Shown: positions 6,915-16,628, counted from the first letter of the stretch. The stretch is DNA of 64,000 nt from CBDUXP01 sp965371225 [NCBI: uncultured bacterium] (GCA_965371225.1 CBDUXP010000006.1:1-64000), one strand, 5' to 3'. Translations and numbers: made by a program. Notes: generated by a model from the sequence alone, not told the origin.

Positions 6915-9311
6915 CTACGCTTCCCGCACCGTCGCGTGCTGTCGGGTCCGCACCGCGTGGTCCAACCGCTGCAGAGCCGTCTCCACCTCGGCGTCGGTCA
7001 GGGTCCGATCGGGCGCCCGGAACACCAGGGCGAACGTCAGACTCTTCTTGCGGGGCTCCACTTTCTCTCCGCGATACACGTCGGTCAACTCCGCCGCTTC
7101 CAGCAACTCGCCCCCGGCTTCGGCCACGGTCGCCGTCAGGTCCGCCGCGAGAACAGCTTCGGGCACGTCATAGGTACGGACGCGCAGAACGGGCGGGAAC
7201 CGGCTGAATGGGCTATAGCGTACAACGTCGCGGGTGTGAGATGCCACCAAATCCAGGTTGAGCACGAACCCGAACATGGGGCCTTGAGCCCCAAAGGCTT
7301 CAAGCACTTGCGGCGTGAACTCCCCGACCCACCCGATGACGGTGTCCCCCAGGCGGGCCGCAGCCTGCGTCCCGGGCTGGAAGTAAGGCCGGTCCCCTTC
7401 GTGCCACGCCACGGCCCCTGCGCGGAGGGCGTCCAACACCCCCTCCAGCGCCCCCTTGGCGTCGTACACGTCGGCAGCCCGGTCGGGCTCGGACCAGCCA
7501 CCGCGCCGCCGCCGTCCGGCAAACAGGCCCCCCACCAGCGTCGGCTCCGCGAGCCCGTCGGCGCCTGCCCGGAACACCTGGCCCACCTCGAACAGCGCGA
7601 GGTCCGCGTTCCCCTTGCGTTGGTTCGCCCCGCCGGTCTTTAGGAGGCTCGCGAACAGGTGCGTGCGCATCACCGCGCGATCCTCGCTGAGGGGGTTGAG
7701 GATCGTGATGGATTCGGTGGCGGCCATGGCCGGGTCAAACCCCAGGCGCGCAGCATCATCGGCCTGTCCGAACCAGTAGGGGCAGACTTCGCTCAACCCC
7801 GCGCCGGTCAGGACGTCGCGCACACGATCCGCGACCGGTGATTCCGCGTCTGGTACCGCCTCCACCTTCCCCCGCCCCGCGGGCAAGGTGGCAGGAATGT
7901 TGTCGTACCCGGTCAGGCGTGCGACTTCTTCGATCAGGTCGATCTCCCGCGTCAGGTCGCTCCGCCACGAGGGTACGGTGACCGAGAGCGTCTTGCCCTT
8001 GCCCTTCACCGTGCACCCAAGGGACTGCAACTGTGCCCGGGCCGTCGTCGCCTCCACTGCTACGCCCAGAATGCGTTCGATGCGGGGGATGCGCAGGGGA
8101 ATTGTGGGCGGCGTGAATGGGACGGGATAGGCGTCGATACGCCCGGCCAACGGTGCTCCCCCCGCGGTGTCTGCGATAAGTTGCGCCAAGCGATCCAGCG
8201 CTTCGGGCACGGCGGCGATATCGACCCCCCGCTCGAACCGGTAACACGCTTCGGTCGCCAGACCCAGGGTGCGCGCGGTGCGGCGGGTACGGGCCGGATC
8301 GAAGTAGGCGGACTCCAGCAAGAGACGGGTCGTGGTGTCGGAGACCGCGCTGTCGGCCCCACCCATGATGCCGGCAAGCGCCACGGGCTTCTTGGCATCA
8401 GCAATCACGGTCATCTCACCGGTCACCGCGCACTCCGCCCCTTCGAGGGTGACGATGGTCTCATTCGGTCGGCCACGCCGGACAACGATGCGCTGTTCCG
8501 CCAGCGTGTCCAGGTCGAAGGCGTGTAACGGCTGGCCGAACTCCAGCATGACGTAGTTCGCCGCATCGACCACGTTGTTAATGGGGCGGAGGCCGGCGGC
8601 CCGGAGCGCCTCCGCCAGCCACGCGGGCGACGGGCGGACGGTCACGCCCTCCATGACGCGGCAGGTGTACCGGGGGCAGCCCTCCGCATCCTCCAGCGTG
8701 ACGCTCGTCGCGTTCGCGACGGGGGTGGCCGCTTCCTCCAGGGTCACGGTGGGCGGCGTCACGGGGCAATCGGCGATGAGGGCCACTTCCCGCGCCAGGC
8801 CCCGGATGCTCAGGCAATCGCCGCGGTTGGGGGTAATGCTCACCTCCAGCACCGGGCCCGCGCCGCCGATCACCTCCGTCGCGGGCGCACCCACGGGGGT
8901 GTCCCGATCGAGGATGAGCAGCCCGGCATGGTCGTCGCCCAGCCCCAGCTCGCGGGGACTGCACATCATGCCCTCACTCACCACCCCGCGCAGCTTGCTC
9001 TTCTTGATTTTGAGTTCGCCCAACTGCGCGCCGGGCAGGGCGACCGGCACGCGATCACCCTCGGCCATGTTCGTCGCGCCGCACACGATTTGCCGCGGTT
9101 CGGCCTCGCCGGTCGCCACGCGACAGACGACCAGCCGATCGGCGTTCGGGTGCGGTTCGACCGCTTGAATCTCGCCGATCACGACGTTGGGCCAGCCGCG
9201 ACCCGCGATCGCTTCGACTTCCAGGCCGGTGAACGCCAAGCGCTCCCCCACCTCGTTCGGCGTGAGGACGACATGGACCCACTGGGTGAGCCAGGACCAG
9301 GGCACCAACAT
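6915..9311 (-). CDS. pheT: Phenylalanine--tRNA ligase beta subunit
   Basis: 798 residues, the usual length. It has the N-terminal tRNA-binding OB domain (about 40-150, VCGATNMAEGD), B3/B4 editing domain, B5 domain (IPRIERILG onward), catalytic-like core and a C-terminal ferredoxin-fold anticodon-binding domain (about 705-798, ending in the VETALQRL region). With PheS it forms the heterotetramer that charges tRNA-Phe in the cytoplasm; the beta subunit also hydrolyses mischarged Tyr-tRNA-Phe. Its ATG overlaps the pheS stop (TGATG), indicating translational coupling. Confidence 0.97.
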   Translation of the reverse strand: MLVPWSWLTQWVHVVLTPNEVGERLAFTGLEVEAIAGRGWPNVVIGEIQAVEPHPNADRLVVCRVATGEAEPRQIVCGATNMAEGDRVPVALPGAQLGELKIKKSKLRGVVSEGMMCSPRELGLGDDHAGLLILDRDTPVGAPATEVIGGAGPVLEVSITPNRGDCLSIRGLAREVALIADCPVTPPTVTLEEAATPVANATSVTLEDAEGCPRYTCRVMEGVTVRPSPAWLAEALRAAGLRPINNVVDAANYVMLEFGQPLHAFDLDTLAEQRIVVRRGRPNETIVTLEGAECAVTGEMTVIADAKKPVALAGIMGGADSAVSDTTTRLLLESAYFDPARTRRTARTLGLATEACYRFERGVDIAAVPEALDRLAQLIADTAGGAPLAGRIDAYPVPFTPPTIPLRIPRIERILGVAVEATTARAQLQSLGCTVKGKGKTLSVTVPSWRSDLTREIDLIEEVARLTGYDNIPATLPAGRGKVEAVPDAESPVADRVRDVLTGAGLSEVCPYWFGQADDAARLGFDPAMAATESITILNPLSEDRAVMRTHLFASLLKTGGANQRKGNADLALFEVGQVFRAGADGLAEPTLVGGLFAGRRRRGGWSEPDRAADVYDAKGALEGVLDALRAGAVAWHEGDRPYFQPGTQAAARLGDTVIGWVGEFTPQVLEAFGAQGPMFGFVLNLDLVASHTRDVVRYSPFSRFPPVLRVRTYDVPEAVLAADLTATVAEAGGELLEAAELTDVYRGEKVEPRKKSLTFALVFRAPDRTLTDAEVETALQRLDHAVRTRQHATVREA

Positions 9312-10312
9312 CAGAACTGTTCCAGAAGGCGAAGGTCGTTTTCGTACAGGAGGCGCACGTCCTCAAATCCGTAGCGCAACATGGCCAGGCGGTCGATACC
9401 TACCCCGAAGGCGAAGCCGGTATACACCTCGGGATCGTAGTCCACGAACCCGAACACCGCGGGATCGACCATGCCGCAGCCGAGGATCTCGAGCCAGCCG
9501 GTCTGGCCGCACACCCGGCACCCCGTGCCACGACACATGTTGCACTGAATGTCCATCTCCGCACTGGGTTCCGTGAAGGGGAAGAAGCTGGGCCGAAACC
9601 GGACGCCGATGTCCGGCCCGAAGAAACCGTGCATGAACACCTGCAGCGTGCCCTTGAGATCGCCGAACGTAATCCCCTCGTCCACCGCCAACCCCTCGAC
9701 CTGCATGAATTGCGGCGAATGGGTCACGTCATCGTCGCGCCGGTAGCAGACGCCGGGCACGATGATCCGCACGGGCGGCGGCCCCTTCTCCATGGTGCGC
9801 ACCTGGACGGGCGAGGTATGGGTGCGCAACACTTTGCCGCCTTCGACGTAGAACGTATCCTGCATGTCGCGCGCCGGATGGTCGGCCGGCAGGTTCAGCG
9901 CCTCGAAGTTGTAATAGTCGCTCTCAATCTGGGGGCCGGTCGCGATGCTGTAGCCCAGCTGCATGAAGATCCGCTCGATGGCCCGGCGCGCCAGGGTCAG
10001 CGGGTGGAGGTGCCCGCGCCCGGGCTCCCGGCCGGGCAGCGTGAGGTCCAGGGCGGGTCCCGTGTCCGCCTCGGCGAGTGCCGCTTGGCGCGCCTCGACG
10101 GCTGCCAGCAGTTCGGCCTTCACCTCATTGGCCCGTTGCCCGATGCGCGCGCGGTCTTCCGGCGCCGCCTGGCCGAGCCCGCGCAGGATCGCCGTCAAAT
10201 CCCCCTTGCGTCCCAAGACGCCGACGCGCACCGCCTCCAGAGCCTTCGCGTCCCCGGCCGCGGTAATGGCGCCGCGAGCCTGCGCCAGGATGGCATCCAA
10301 TCGATCGAGCAC
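9311..10312 (-). CDS. pheS: Phenylalanine--tRNA ligase alpha subunit
   Basis: Class II aminoacyl-tRNA synthetase catalytic subunit, 333 residues. Motif 2 region includes LRTHTSPVQVRTM and the Phe-site segment MDIQCNMC; a four-Cys insert C-x2-C-x4-C-x2-C precedes GW, as in many bacterial PheS. The C-terminal GIDRLAMLRYG is motif 3. An N-terminal coiled coil (about 1-80) should bind tRNA-Phe. Start: a TTG at 10318 would overlap the yggS stop, but the GTG at 10312 gives MLDRLDAIL, which better fits the family; both are possible. No leader peptide or T-box is visible because the gene sits inside an operon. Confidence 0.96.
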   Translation of the reverse strand: MLDRLDAILAQARGAITAAGDAKALEAVRVGVLGRKGDLTAILRGLGQAAPEDRARIGQRANEVKAELLAAVEARQAALAEADTGPALDLTLPGREPGRGHLHPLTLARRAIERIFMQLGYSIATGPQIESDYYNFEALNLPADHPARDMQDTFYVEGGKVLRTHTSPVQVRTMEKGPPPVRIIVPGVCYRRDDDVTHSPQFMQVEGLAVDEGITFGDLKGTLQVFMHGFFGPDIGVRFRPSFFPFTEPSAEMDIQCNMCRGTGCRVCGQTGWLEILGCGMVDPAVFGFVDYDPEVYTGFAFGVGIDRLAMLRYGFEDVRLLYENDLRLLEQF

Positions 10313-10314
10313 GA

Positions 10315-11007
10315 TCAACCGCCAGCCCGGGGGCCCATGATGGCGGTGCCGATGCGGACGAGGGTGGCGCCTTCTTCGACTGCGATTTCGTAATCCTGCG
10401 ACATGCCCATCGAGAGTTCATCCAGCGTGCAGCGGTCCCCGAATTCCTCGGCCAACCGATCGCGCAGGTTGCGCAAGGCCGCGAACACGGGCCGCACCGT
10501 TTCGGGGTCGGCCGCCACCGGCGCCATGGTCATGAGCCCCCGGACGCGCACGCCCGGCTCCTGGAGCACCACTTGCAGCAGGGCATGCGCCTCGCCGGGC
10601 GGGACCCCGTGTTTGCCTACCTCACCCGCCACATTGATCTCCAGAAGCACCGCCAAGGGCGCCTCCGGATCCCGATTGCGGCCCAGTATAGCCGCGGTGC
10701 GCTGACGATCAAGGGACTGCACTAGCTGGAACAGCTCCCCCGCGCGCCGCGCCTTGCGGGATTGCAAGTGCCCGATCATATGCCATTCCGCACCGGTTCC
10801 CTGCAGCGCGGCGATCTTCGCCTCAGCCTCCTCGATCCGGTTCTCGCCAAGCAGGGTTGCACCGGCGGCGATGGCCTCGCGAATCCGCTCAAGGGAGTGG
10901 GTTTTCGTGACCGTCACCAGCCGCACCTGCGCCGGGTCCCGGCCCGCCCGCCCGGCCGCCGCCGCGATGCGGGCGCGAACCTGGGCCAGGCGCGCCGCAA
11001 TGCTCAC
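10315..11007 (-). CDS. yggS: YggS-family pyridoxal phosphate homeostasis protein
   Basis: 230 residues, an alanine-racemase-like TIM barrel without the second domain. VTVTKTHS carries the PLP-binding Lys35; later landmarks are GENRIEEAE, WHMIGHLQSRKAR, LLEINVAGE and LSMGMSQDYEIAVEEG, all standard for YggS/PLPBP. The protein binds PLP and buffers B6 and amino/keto-acid pools rather than acting as an enzyme. The GTG start overlaps the stop of the TPR gene (GTGA), and the gene runs directly into pheS. Confidence 0.95.
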   Translation of the reverse strand: MSIAARLAQVRARIAAAAGRAGRDPAQVRLVTVTKTHSLERIREAIAAGATLLGENRIEEAEAKIAALQGTGAEWHMIGHLQSRKARRAGELFQLVQSLDRQRTAAILGRNRDPEAPLAVLLEINVAGEVGKHGVPPGEAHALLQVVLQEPGVRVRGLMTMAPVAADPETVRPVFAALRNLRDRLAEEFGDRCTLDELSMGMSQDYEIAVEEGATLVRIGTAIMGPRAGG

Positions 11008-12206
11008 TCGGCGTCAGCCGCGAGCAGGTCCGTCAACCGCTGGATGCCGGGATTCAGCTCCGGGCGGTACAGGTCCGGCAACCGGCTCCGCGCCTGCATC
11101 AAGGTGGCCCGCGCTTCCGTCAGCTTGCCGGCGGTCTCGAGTTCCTGCGCGTGCACCGTCGCCTGCAGCCGCATCTCTTCCATAGGCGCGACGGACTCGG
11201 CAATCGTGCCATCGTTCAGCTCTTGCCACCGGGCCAAGGCCGCAGCGACCTCGCCTTCCGCTTCGAGCGCGCGGGCCGCGAGCTTCTTGTTGAGCCGCTC
11301 GATGGAAATTTTCTGTTGAATCCACGTGGGATGCTTCTCATCGAAGGCCAGGAGGATGTCCAGCGCCTCGGTTTCCATGCGCTGGCGTTCGAGCGCCAGA
11401 GCCGCCGCGCGCTCCATCCGGGGTTCGTGGGGCTCAAATCGCATCCCCTGCGACAGGTAGACCTCGGCCTGCTCATAGTCCACCAGCTTGCGGAAGTAAA
11501 TGCTGTAGCCCAGGTCTTCGTAGAGTTGCGAACTCCTGGGGTTCCGGCGCAGGCCGTCCTCCAGCAGGCCGATGGCCGCTTCGATGGATTCGCGTTTCTT
11601 GGCGGCCGTCGGCTCCATATACGTGACGTTGTAGGCCAAGTGCCAGGAGCCCAGAGAGTAGGCCTCCAAGAACTGGGGATCCAGGCCCACCACCGTTTTC
11701 ATGAGCGGCAGCATCCGGTTGATCAGGCCGTTCTCCCACGCCGCCGCCACCTGGAGCCACATGAGGTCTGCAACCGCGTGGCGAAATCCGATCAGCAGGG
11801 CGCCGACGTTGGCACTCACATCCGAGTTGGTCCAGTCGAACACGACCCCCTGGATATGCACTTCCCCCTCTCCGAGCAGGGACTGAAAGCTCCCATACAC
11901 TTCTCCCATGCGCGGTTGCCCAATGGTCCGCCACCTGCCGGCCACGTCCTGGGCCTCGAAATCCGGGGCCACCTCGCGGGCCGCCCGGACCACCTCGCGG
12001 TAGAGGGCCGCCTCGGCTTCCGAGCGCAGCGGATCGCTCCAATCCCCGCGTACGATGCCGGCCTGGTCGTCGATCCAGCGCAAGAAGGTGACGAGCGCCC
12101 GCTCCCGTTCGATCTGCCGGGACATGAGCGTCGGCGGGATCAACGCCACCAGGAGCAGCGCGAGCAGAATCCACCGCTCCCGGCGCCGGACCTGCCGGTC
12201 GTCCAT
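11004..12206 (-). CDS. Membrane-anchored tetratricopeptide-repeat protein
   Basis: 400 residues. An N-terminal hydrophobic segment (about 12-28, ILLALLLVALIPPTLM) suggests an inner-membrane anchor, with the rest periplasmic. From about residue 165 helical repeats follow (YSLGSWHLAYN, LYEDLGYSIYF, AEVYLSQGMRFEP), compatible with 4-6 TPR units. No enzymatic motif is present. It starts 3 bases after the ABC permease and overlaps yggS, so it is probably co-expressed with the transporter and may be an accessory scaffold. Function is otherwise unknown. Confidence 0.8.
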   Translation of the reverse strand: MDDRQVRRRERWILLALLLVALIPPTLMSRQIERERALVTFLRWIDDQAGIVRGDWSDPLRSEAEAALYREVVRAAREVAPDFEAQDVAGRWRTIGQPRMGEVYGSFQSLLGEGEVHIQGVVFDWTNSDVSANVGALLIGFRHAVADLMWLQVAAAWENGLINRMLPLMKTVVGLDPQFLEAYSLGSWHLAYNVTYMEPTAAKKRESIEAAIGLLEDGLRRNPRSSQLYEDLGYSIYFRKLVDYEQAEVYLSQGMRFEPHEPRMERAAALALERQRMETEALDILLAFDEKHPTWIQQKISIERLNKKLAARALEAEGEVAAALARWQELNDGTIAESVAPMEEMRLQATVHAQELETAGKLTEARATLMQARSRLPDLYRPELNPGIQRLTDLLAADAE

Positions 12207-12209
12207 GGG

Positions 12210-13025
12210 TCAGACTTCCTTCCGGCGGAAGAGGTAGTAGGACAGCCCGAGCCCGAACGCCACCCAGAGCACCGCGTACAGCACGAGGTTGGTCATCCCT
12301 TGCGGAATGTACGGATCATTGTGCACCAGGTTGTCCCGCAGGTAGAAGTAGTTCAGGTTGGGGAGCATGTTGTACAGGATCTCGGTCACGAGCCGCACAA
12401 CTTCATTCTCTCCCGCAATGGCGCCGATGTTCCGCAGGTGGTCCACCAGGTGGCCGACGAGCCAGACGAACACGCCGAAGATGACGGGCAGCGTGGCCGA
12501 GGTGGCTTGCGTGGACGCGGCCAAGGTCAGCGCGCTCAGGATGGCCATTTCACAGTAGACGAGCACCATGGCTTTCAGCACGAGGACGGCCGTCAGACTG
12601 AACGCGGCGCCGGAGTACTGCGCAGATTCTCCGGTGGTGAAACGGCGGGACTGCGACCAGACGATCACGAGGAAGAGCGCGGTCATCATGGCCAGGTTCA
12701 GCAGGATGAGCGCTTGGGCGCCGAGGAATTTGCCGCCGAGATAGGTGCTGCGGCGCATGGGCTTGGAAATGACCGTGTAGAAGACGCGGTTCTCCATCTC
12801 CGCCGGCACCATCGCCCCGCTCACGAACACGGTGATGAGCATGCCGAAGAACGTGATCGCCGTCAGGCAGACGTCCTTGACGATCTTGACCTCTTCGCCG
12901 GGGGAGAACACGGTCAGGAACATGGAGCTGGCCAGCGTGAGCATGCCGAAGAGGAGAAACGCGATCAGCGTCTTGCGGCGGATGCCTTCGCGATAGGTGA
13001 CGCCGGCCAGATAGAACAGACTCAT
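12210..13025 (-). CDS. ABC-2 type transporter permease
   Basis: 271 residues with about six hydrophobic segments (for example LIAFLLFGMLTLASSMFL, FFGMLITVFVSGAM, ILLNLAMMTALFLVIVW and the C-terminal LYAVLWVAFGLGLSYYLF). This is the layout of ABC-2/GldF-NosY-like permeases acting as homodimers in the inner membrane. The conserved motif AEMENRVFYTVISKPMRR near residue 85 is the amphipathic coupling segment of this subfamily. It overlaps the ATPase gene by 4 bases. The cargo is not evident. Confidence 0.9.
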   Translation of the reverse strand: MSLFYLAGVTYREGIRRKTLIAFLLFGMLTLASSMFLTVFSPGEEVKIVKDVCLTAITFFGMLITVFVSGAMVPAEMENRVFYTVISKPMRRSTYLGGKFLGAQALILLNLAMMTALFLVIVWSQSRRFTTGESAQYSGAAFSLTAVLVLKAMVLVYCEMAILSALTLAASTQATSATLPVIFGVFVWLVGHLVDHLRNIGAIAGENEVVRLVTEILYNMLPNLNYFYLRDNLVHNDPYIPQGMTNLVLYAVLWVAFGLGLSYYLFRRKEV

Positions 13026-13993
13026 GCCGTCCGCTCCTGGTGCACGGTCTCGATAAACAGGTCCTCAAGCGTCATCCGCTTCGGCGCCATGGCCAGCAGC
13101 GGGGCCCCGGCGTTCTGTAATGCTTGGATGGCTGCATAGACGTCTTGACCGCTGCCTTTGGCGAGTTGAATACGAATGAGCCCGCTCTGCTCTTCGGTGA
13201 CGGTGCAGCCGTCCCGCTCGAACGCCGCGCGCACCTCGGGCGCCAGATCCTTCGTCTGCAGCTCGGTCGCTTCCTCGGCGTACAGCAGATCGACTACCCG
13301 GCCCTCGTGCACCAGTTCGCCTTGACGGAGGATGGCCACCCGGTCGCACATGATCTCCACCTCGGCGAGTTCGTGCGAGCAGATGAACAGGGTCCGGCCC
13401 GCCTGCCCCAGCCGCATGAGGGAATCGCGGATTTCGCGGCGGGCGATGGGATCGAGCCCCGTGGTGGGCTCATCCATGATGAGAATCTTCGGGTCGCTGA
13501 GGAGCGCCTGCCCCAACCCCAACCGCTGCCGCATGCCCTTGGAGTAATTCTTCACGATGCGCTTGGCCGCGAAGGTGAGGCCCACCTCGTCCAGCACTTC
13601 ATCCATGCGCACCTTGAGACTGGCCCGGTCCATCCCGTACAGGCGCCCGTAGAATTGCAGGACCTCCCAGCCGGTCATAAACTCATGGAAATACGGACCT
13701 TCCGGCAGATACCCAATGTCTTTCTTGATGGCCGGCGACACCGTCTCTGGCGCGAACCATTCCGTGGACGAGATGCACTTGCCCAGGACGTGGCAACTGC
13801 CCGCCGTGGGGTAGAGGATCCCCAGCAGGATCTTGATGGTCGTCGTCTTGCCCGCGCCGTTGGGCCCGAGGAAGCCATAGAGCTGCCCTTCTTGCACCTC
13901 CAGGCTCAGGTCCTTCACCGCCACCACCCGCCCAGCGCCCAGCCCGGTGGCAAACTCCTTACTCAGATTCTTGATGGCGATCGCTGTACTCAT
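13022..13993 (-). CDS. ABC transporter ATP-binding protein
   Basis: 323 residues. Walker A is GPNGAGKTT (43-51), the signature is the YSKGMRQRLGLG variant, Walker B is ILIMDEPTTGLDP, and the switch His lies in ICSHELAEVE. About 80 residues after the ATPase core form the DUF4162-like C-terminal domain of ABC-2 exporters. It energises the adjacent permease. It is the first gene of the ten-gene minus-strand run; a 217-base gap upstream should contain the promoter, but I could not identify convincing boxes. Confidence 0.93.
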   Translation of the reverse strand: MSTAIAIKNLSKEFATGLGAGRVVAVKDLSLEVQEGQLYGFLGPNGAGKTTTIKILLGILYPTAGSCHVLGKCISSTEWFAPETVSPAIKKDIGYLPEGPYFHEFMTGWEVLQFYGRLYGMDRASLKVRMDEVLDEVGLTFAAKRIVKNYSKGMRQRLGLGQALLSDPKILIMDEPTTGLDPIARREIRDSLMRLGQAGRTLFICSHELAEVEIMCDRVAILRQGELVHEGRVVDLLYAEEATELQTKDLAPEVRAAFERDGCTVTEEQSGLIRIQLAKGSGQDVYAAIQALQNAGAPLLAMAPKRMTLEDLFIETVHQERTA

Positions 13994-14210
13994 ACTGCCG
14001 CGCCGTCCTCTGCCCCGGAGTCAGGTAGCTGCGCCGTGAAAGACACTCGGTAGCCCGTTACCAGTTGTATAACTGTTGGGGCGCAAGGCTCCGGTTCCGC
14101 CACCGGCGCCGCCTCACCCCGCCCCAGCCCACAAAGGCGCGGAAACAATAGCAAACCCTGGAACGCCTCGCAAGAAATGCGGATACGCGTCCCCGCCCCC
14201 GCCCGGCAGG

Positions 14211-15026
14211 CTACGCATGCGCGGCGTGCGGGGTCAGGCTGATAAGGGGCGTCGGCTCGTGTTGTGCCGCAACGGTGACGCGGGGCGCCGCCCCCTGGGA
14301 CCGGGCGGCCGTGACAGCGCCGATCAGCCTGCGCGGGCGGTCCGGGCTGTTGTGATCTCGGCTGATGTGGGCCACCACGATCTCCCGGAGGCCCGGATGG
14401 TCCACGTCGGCTAGCAACTGGGCCGCCACCTCGTTGGACAAGTGCCCATGGGCACTCAGGATGCGCTGCTTTACGGGCCAAGGCCGCGTGCCCTCCCGCA
14501 CCAGCCGCTCATCATGGTTGAACTCCAGAATGAGCCCGTCGCAGTGCCGCAGCCTCTCCCGCACCAGGGTAGTGACGGAGCCCAGGTCCATGCACCAGCC
14601 CAGGCGTACCCCCGCAGCCTCGAACACGAAGCCACAGCTATCGGCCACGTCGTGGGGCGTCCGGAAGGGGTGGACGGTCAACTCCCCGAAGGCCAGGGGC
14701 ACCCCCACCTCGAACGGTCGGGCATCCGGCACCCGCCCGAGGACCCGCTCGCCCCCCTCGAACGTCCCTGGGGAGGCGTAGACCGGCAGGCCAAACCGCC
14801 GCGTGAGCGGGCCGACGGCGCTGATATGGTCCCCATGTTCGTGGGACAGCACTATCCCCGTGAAATCCGCGAGATCGAAGCCCATGGCCTCGGCGCGCCG
14901 CACCAATTCCCGGGCGGACAGCCCCGCGTCCACCAAGAGGCGGGTCGCCCCCCACTCCACGATGGTGGCGTTGCCCCCGCTGCCGCTGGCCAGCAGGCAG
15001 ACCGTGAGGGCGCGGCTGGCGGGCAT
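14211..15026 (-). CDS. MBL-fold metallo-hydrolase, YycJ/WalJ-like
   Basis: 271 residues. The N-terminal LASGSGGNAT is diagnostic of the YycJ branch, and LSHEHGDH (His62-x-His64-x-Asp66-His67) supplies the two-zinc site; further ligands are in GWCMDLGS and LILEFNHD, and the C-terminal VVAHISRDHN is conserved in the family. Members are proposed to be DNA exonucleases or phosphodiesterases linked to DNA repair and cell-wall stress; the exact substrate is unresolved. ATG at 15026 is preferred over an in-frame TTG at 15041 because it matches the family start. It is divergent from rpoN. Confidence 0.88.
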   Translation of the reverse strand: MPASRALTVCLLASGSGGNATIVEWGATRLLVDAGLSARELVRRAEAMGFDLADFTGIVLSHEHGDHISAVGPLTRRFGLPVYASPGTFEGGERVLGRVPDARPFEVGVPLAFGELTVHPFRTPHDVADSCGFVFEAAGVRLGWCMDLGSVTTLVRERLRHCDGLILEFNHDERLVREGTRPWPVKQRILSAHGHLSNEVAAQLLADVDHPGLREIVVAHISRDHNSPDRPRRLIGAVTAARSQGAAPRVTVAAQHEPTPLISLTPHAAHA

Positions 15027-15060
15027 GGGCGACTCTAGCAACGGCTCCGGAACGCGTCAA

Positions 15061-15089
15061 TTGACAGGCCTTGGCCGGCCCTCTAAAAA
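15061..15089 (+). promoter_or_regulatory. Putative sigma-70 promoter upstream of rpoN
   Basis: A perfect TTGACA (15061-15066), a 17-base spacer and TAAAAA (15084-15089, 4 of 6 to consensus) lie 57 bases before the rpoN start, in the divergent gap with the MBL gene. Confidence 0.6.
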
Positions 15090-15146
15090 TGGTAGAATTC
15101 CCCGGTAGCAATTTTACGGCCAATCCCCTTCCCAAGCCCGCCTCCC

Positions 15147-16589
15147 ATGCACCTGTCCCAGCAACTGATCCTCAGCCAGCGCCAAACGCAGCAGCTCATC
15201 CTCACGCCGAAGATGCAGCAGGCCATCGAGATGCTGCAGCTGACGACGATGGAGCTGGAACAGTACCTGGAGCAGCAACTGGAGACGAACCCTGTGTTGG
15301 AGGAGGAACAGGAGGACCCGGAAGCGGACGTGCCCACGGCGGACTCCGAGGCCGAGAGCAACGGCGAATCCGACGACGTGAACCTCGACGAGTTCGCCCA
15401 CGTACTCAACGAGGACTTCTACGGCTCCACCTTCGAGCGCGGCTCCACCCCGCCCCGATCCCGCGAGGACCCCAAGCGCAGCTTCATCGAGAACTCCATC
15501 CAGGCCGCCGTCTCGCTCGAGGACAATCTGAAGCAGCAACTGGCGTTGAGCACGGAGGATCCGACCCTGCAGGCGCTCGCCACGTGGATCATCGGGGAAA
15601 TCGACCCGCGCGGCTATTTCACGGGCTCGCTGGCTGACGGCGCGGATCGGTACGACGTGCCGCTCCACCTGCTGGAGGAAGCGCTGCAGGTCGTCCAGAC
15701 GTTCTCGCCGGCGGGCATCGGCGCCCGCGACGCGCAGGAGTGCATCCTCCTGCAAATTGACCGGCGCGATCCCGACGACGAGCGGCTGAAGGCGCTTGTG
15801 CGGGATCACTTCGACGCGCTGGCCAAGAAGCAGTACGCGCGGATTGCAAGCGCCCTGCACTGCACCATCGATGACGTGCAGGCCATGGCCGACGAGCTGA
15901 AGGCGAACTACGATCCCTTCCCCGGACGGGAACTGACCTCAGAGACGGTGCACTACGTCACGCCGGACGCTTCCATCACCAAAGTCGACGGCGAGTATCT
16001 CGTGTCGGTCAATGACGACGGGCTCCCCCGCCTGCGGATCAGCCCGTACTACCGCCGCCTCTTGAAGCAGGCGAACAATTCGAAAGAGACCAAGGAATAC
16101 ATTCGCGACAAGCTGCGCGCCGCGCAATGGCTGGTCAAGAACATTCAGCAACGCAAGGACACGATCCGCAAGGTCACGCAGGAAATCGTCGAGGTACAGC
16201 GCGACTACTTCGACCATGGCGTGCAGCACCTCCGGCCGCTCACCCTGCGCGAAATCGCCGAGCGGATTGGCATGCACGAATCCACCGTCAGCCGCGTCAC
16301 CTCCAACAAATTTGTCGAGACCCCCCGCGGCGTGCTCCCCTACAGATACTTCTTCTCCTCGGGCATCGAAAACGCCCAAGGCGACACGGTGGCCTCCCGC
16401 AGCGTCAAGCAGACGATTCAGGAGCTGATCGACGTCGAGGACAAACGGAAGCCGCTCAGCGACCAGAAGATCACGAACGTCCTGAACGAAAAAGGCATCA
16501 ACATCGCCCGCCGGACCACGGCCAAGTACCGCGAGGAACTGGGCATCTTGCCGTCCAAATACCGGCGCGAGTACACCAAGTCGGCCTAA
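15147..16589 (+). CDS. rpoN: RNA polymerase sigma-54 factor
   Basis: 480 residues. Region I is the Gln/Leu-rich start (QLILSQRQTQQLILTPKMQQ), followed by an acidic region II (about 50-80), the core-binding domain, the helix-turn-helix (TLREIAERIGMHESTVSRVT) and the near C-terminal RpoN box ARRTTAKYREELGI that reads the -24 element. Sigma-54 directs transcription from GG/GC promoters and needs AAA+ activators, none of which is in this window. The usual downstream hpf/PTS genes are absent; the gene instead converges with glcF. No clear Shine-Dalgarno precedes the ATG. Confidence 0.97.
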   Translation: MHLSQQLILSQRQTQQLILTPKMQQAIEMLQLTTMELEQYLEQQLETNPVLEEEQEDPEADVPTADSEAESNGESDDVNLDEFAHVLNEDFYGSTFERGSTPPRSREDPKRSFIENSIQAAVSLEDNLKQQLALSTEDPTLQALATWIIGEIDPRGYFTGSLADGADRYDVPLHLLEEALQVVQTFSPAGIGARDAQECILLQIDRRDPDDERLKALVRDHFDALAKKQYARIASALHCTIDDVQAMADELKANYDPFPGRELTSETVHYVTPDASITKVDGEYLVSVNDDGLPRLRISPYYRRLLKQANNSKETKEYIRDKLRAAQWLVKNIQQRKDTIRKVTQEIVEVQRDYFDHGVQHLRPLTLREIAERIGMHESTVSRVTSNKFVETPRGVLPYRYFFSSGIENAQGDTVASRSVKQTIQELIDVEDKRKPLSDQKITNVLNEKGINIARRTTAKYREELGILPSKYRREYTKSA

Positions 16590-16628
16590 GCCCCGCCGGC
16601 GACTGCGCAGGGGCCGACCCGCCGGGCC

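Noticed and set aside
11151-13139. 662-codon plus-strand open frame
   Set aside because: Antisense to the TPR and ABC permease genes; composition is His/Arg/Gln-rich and biologically implausible.
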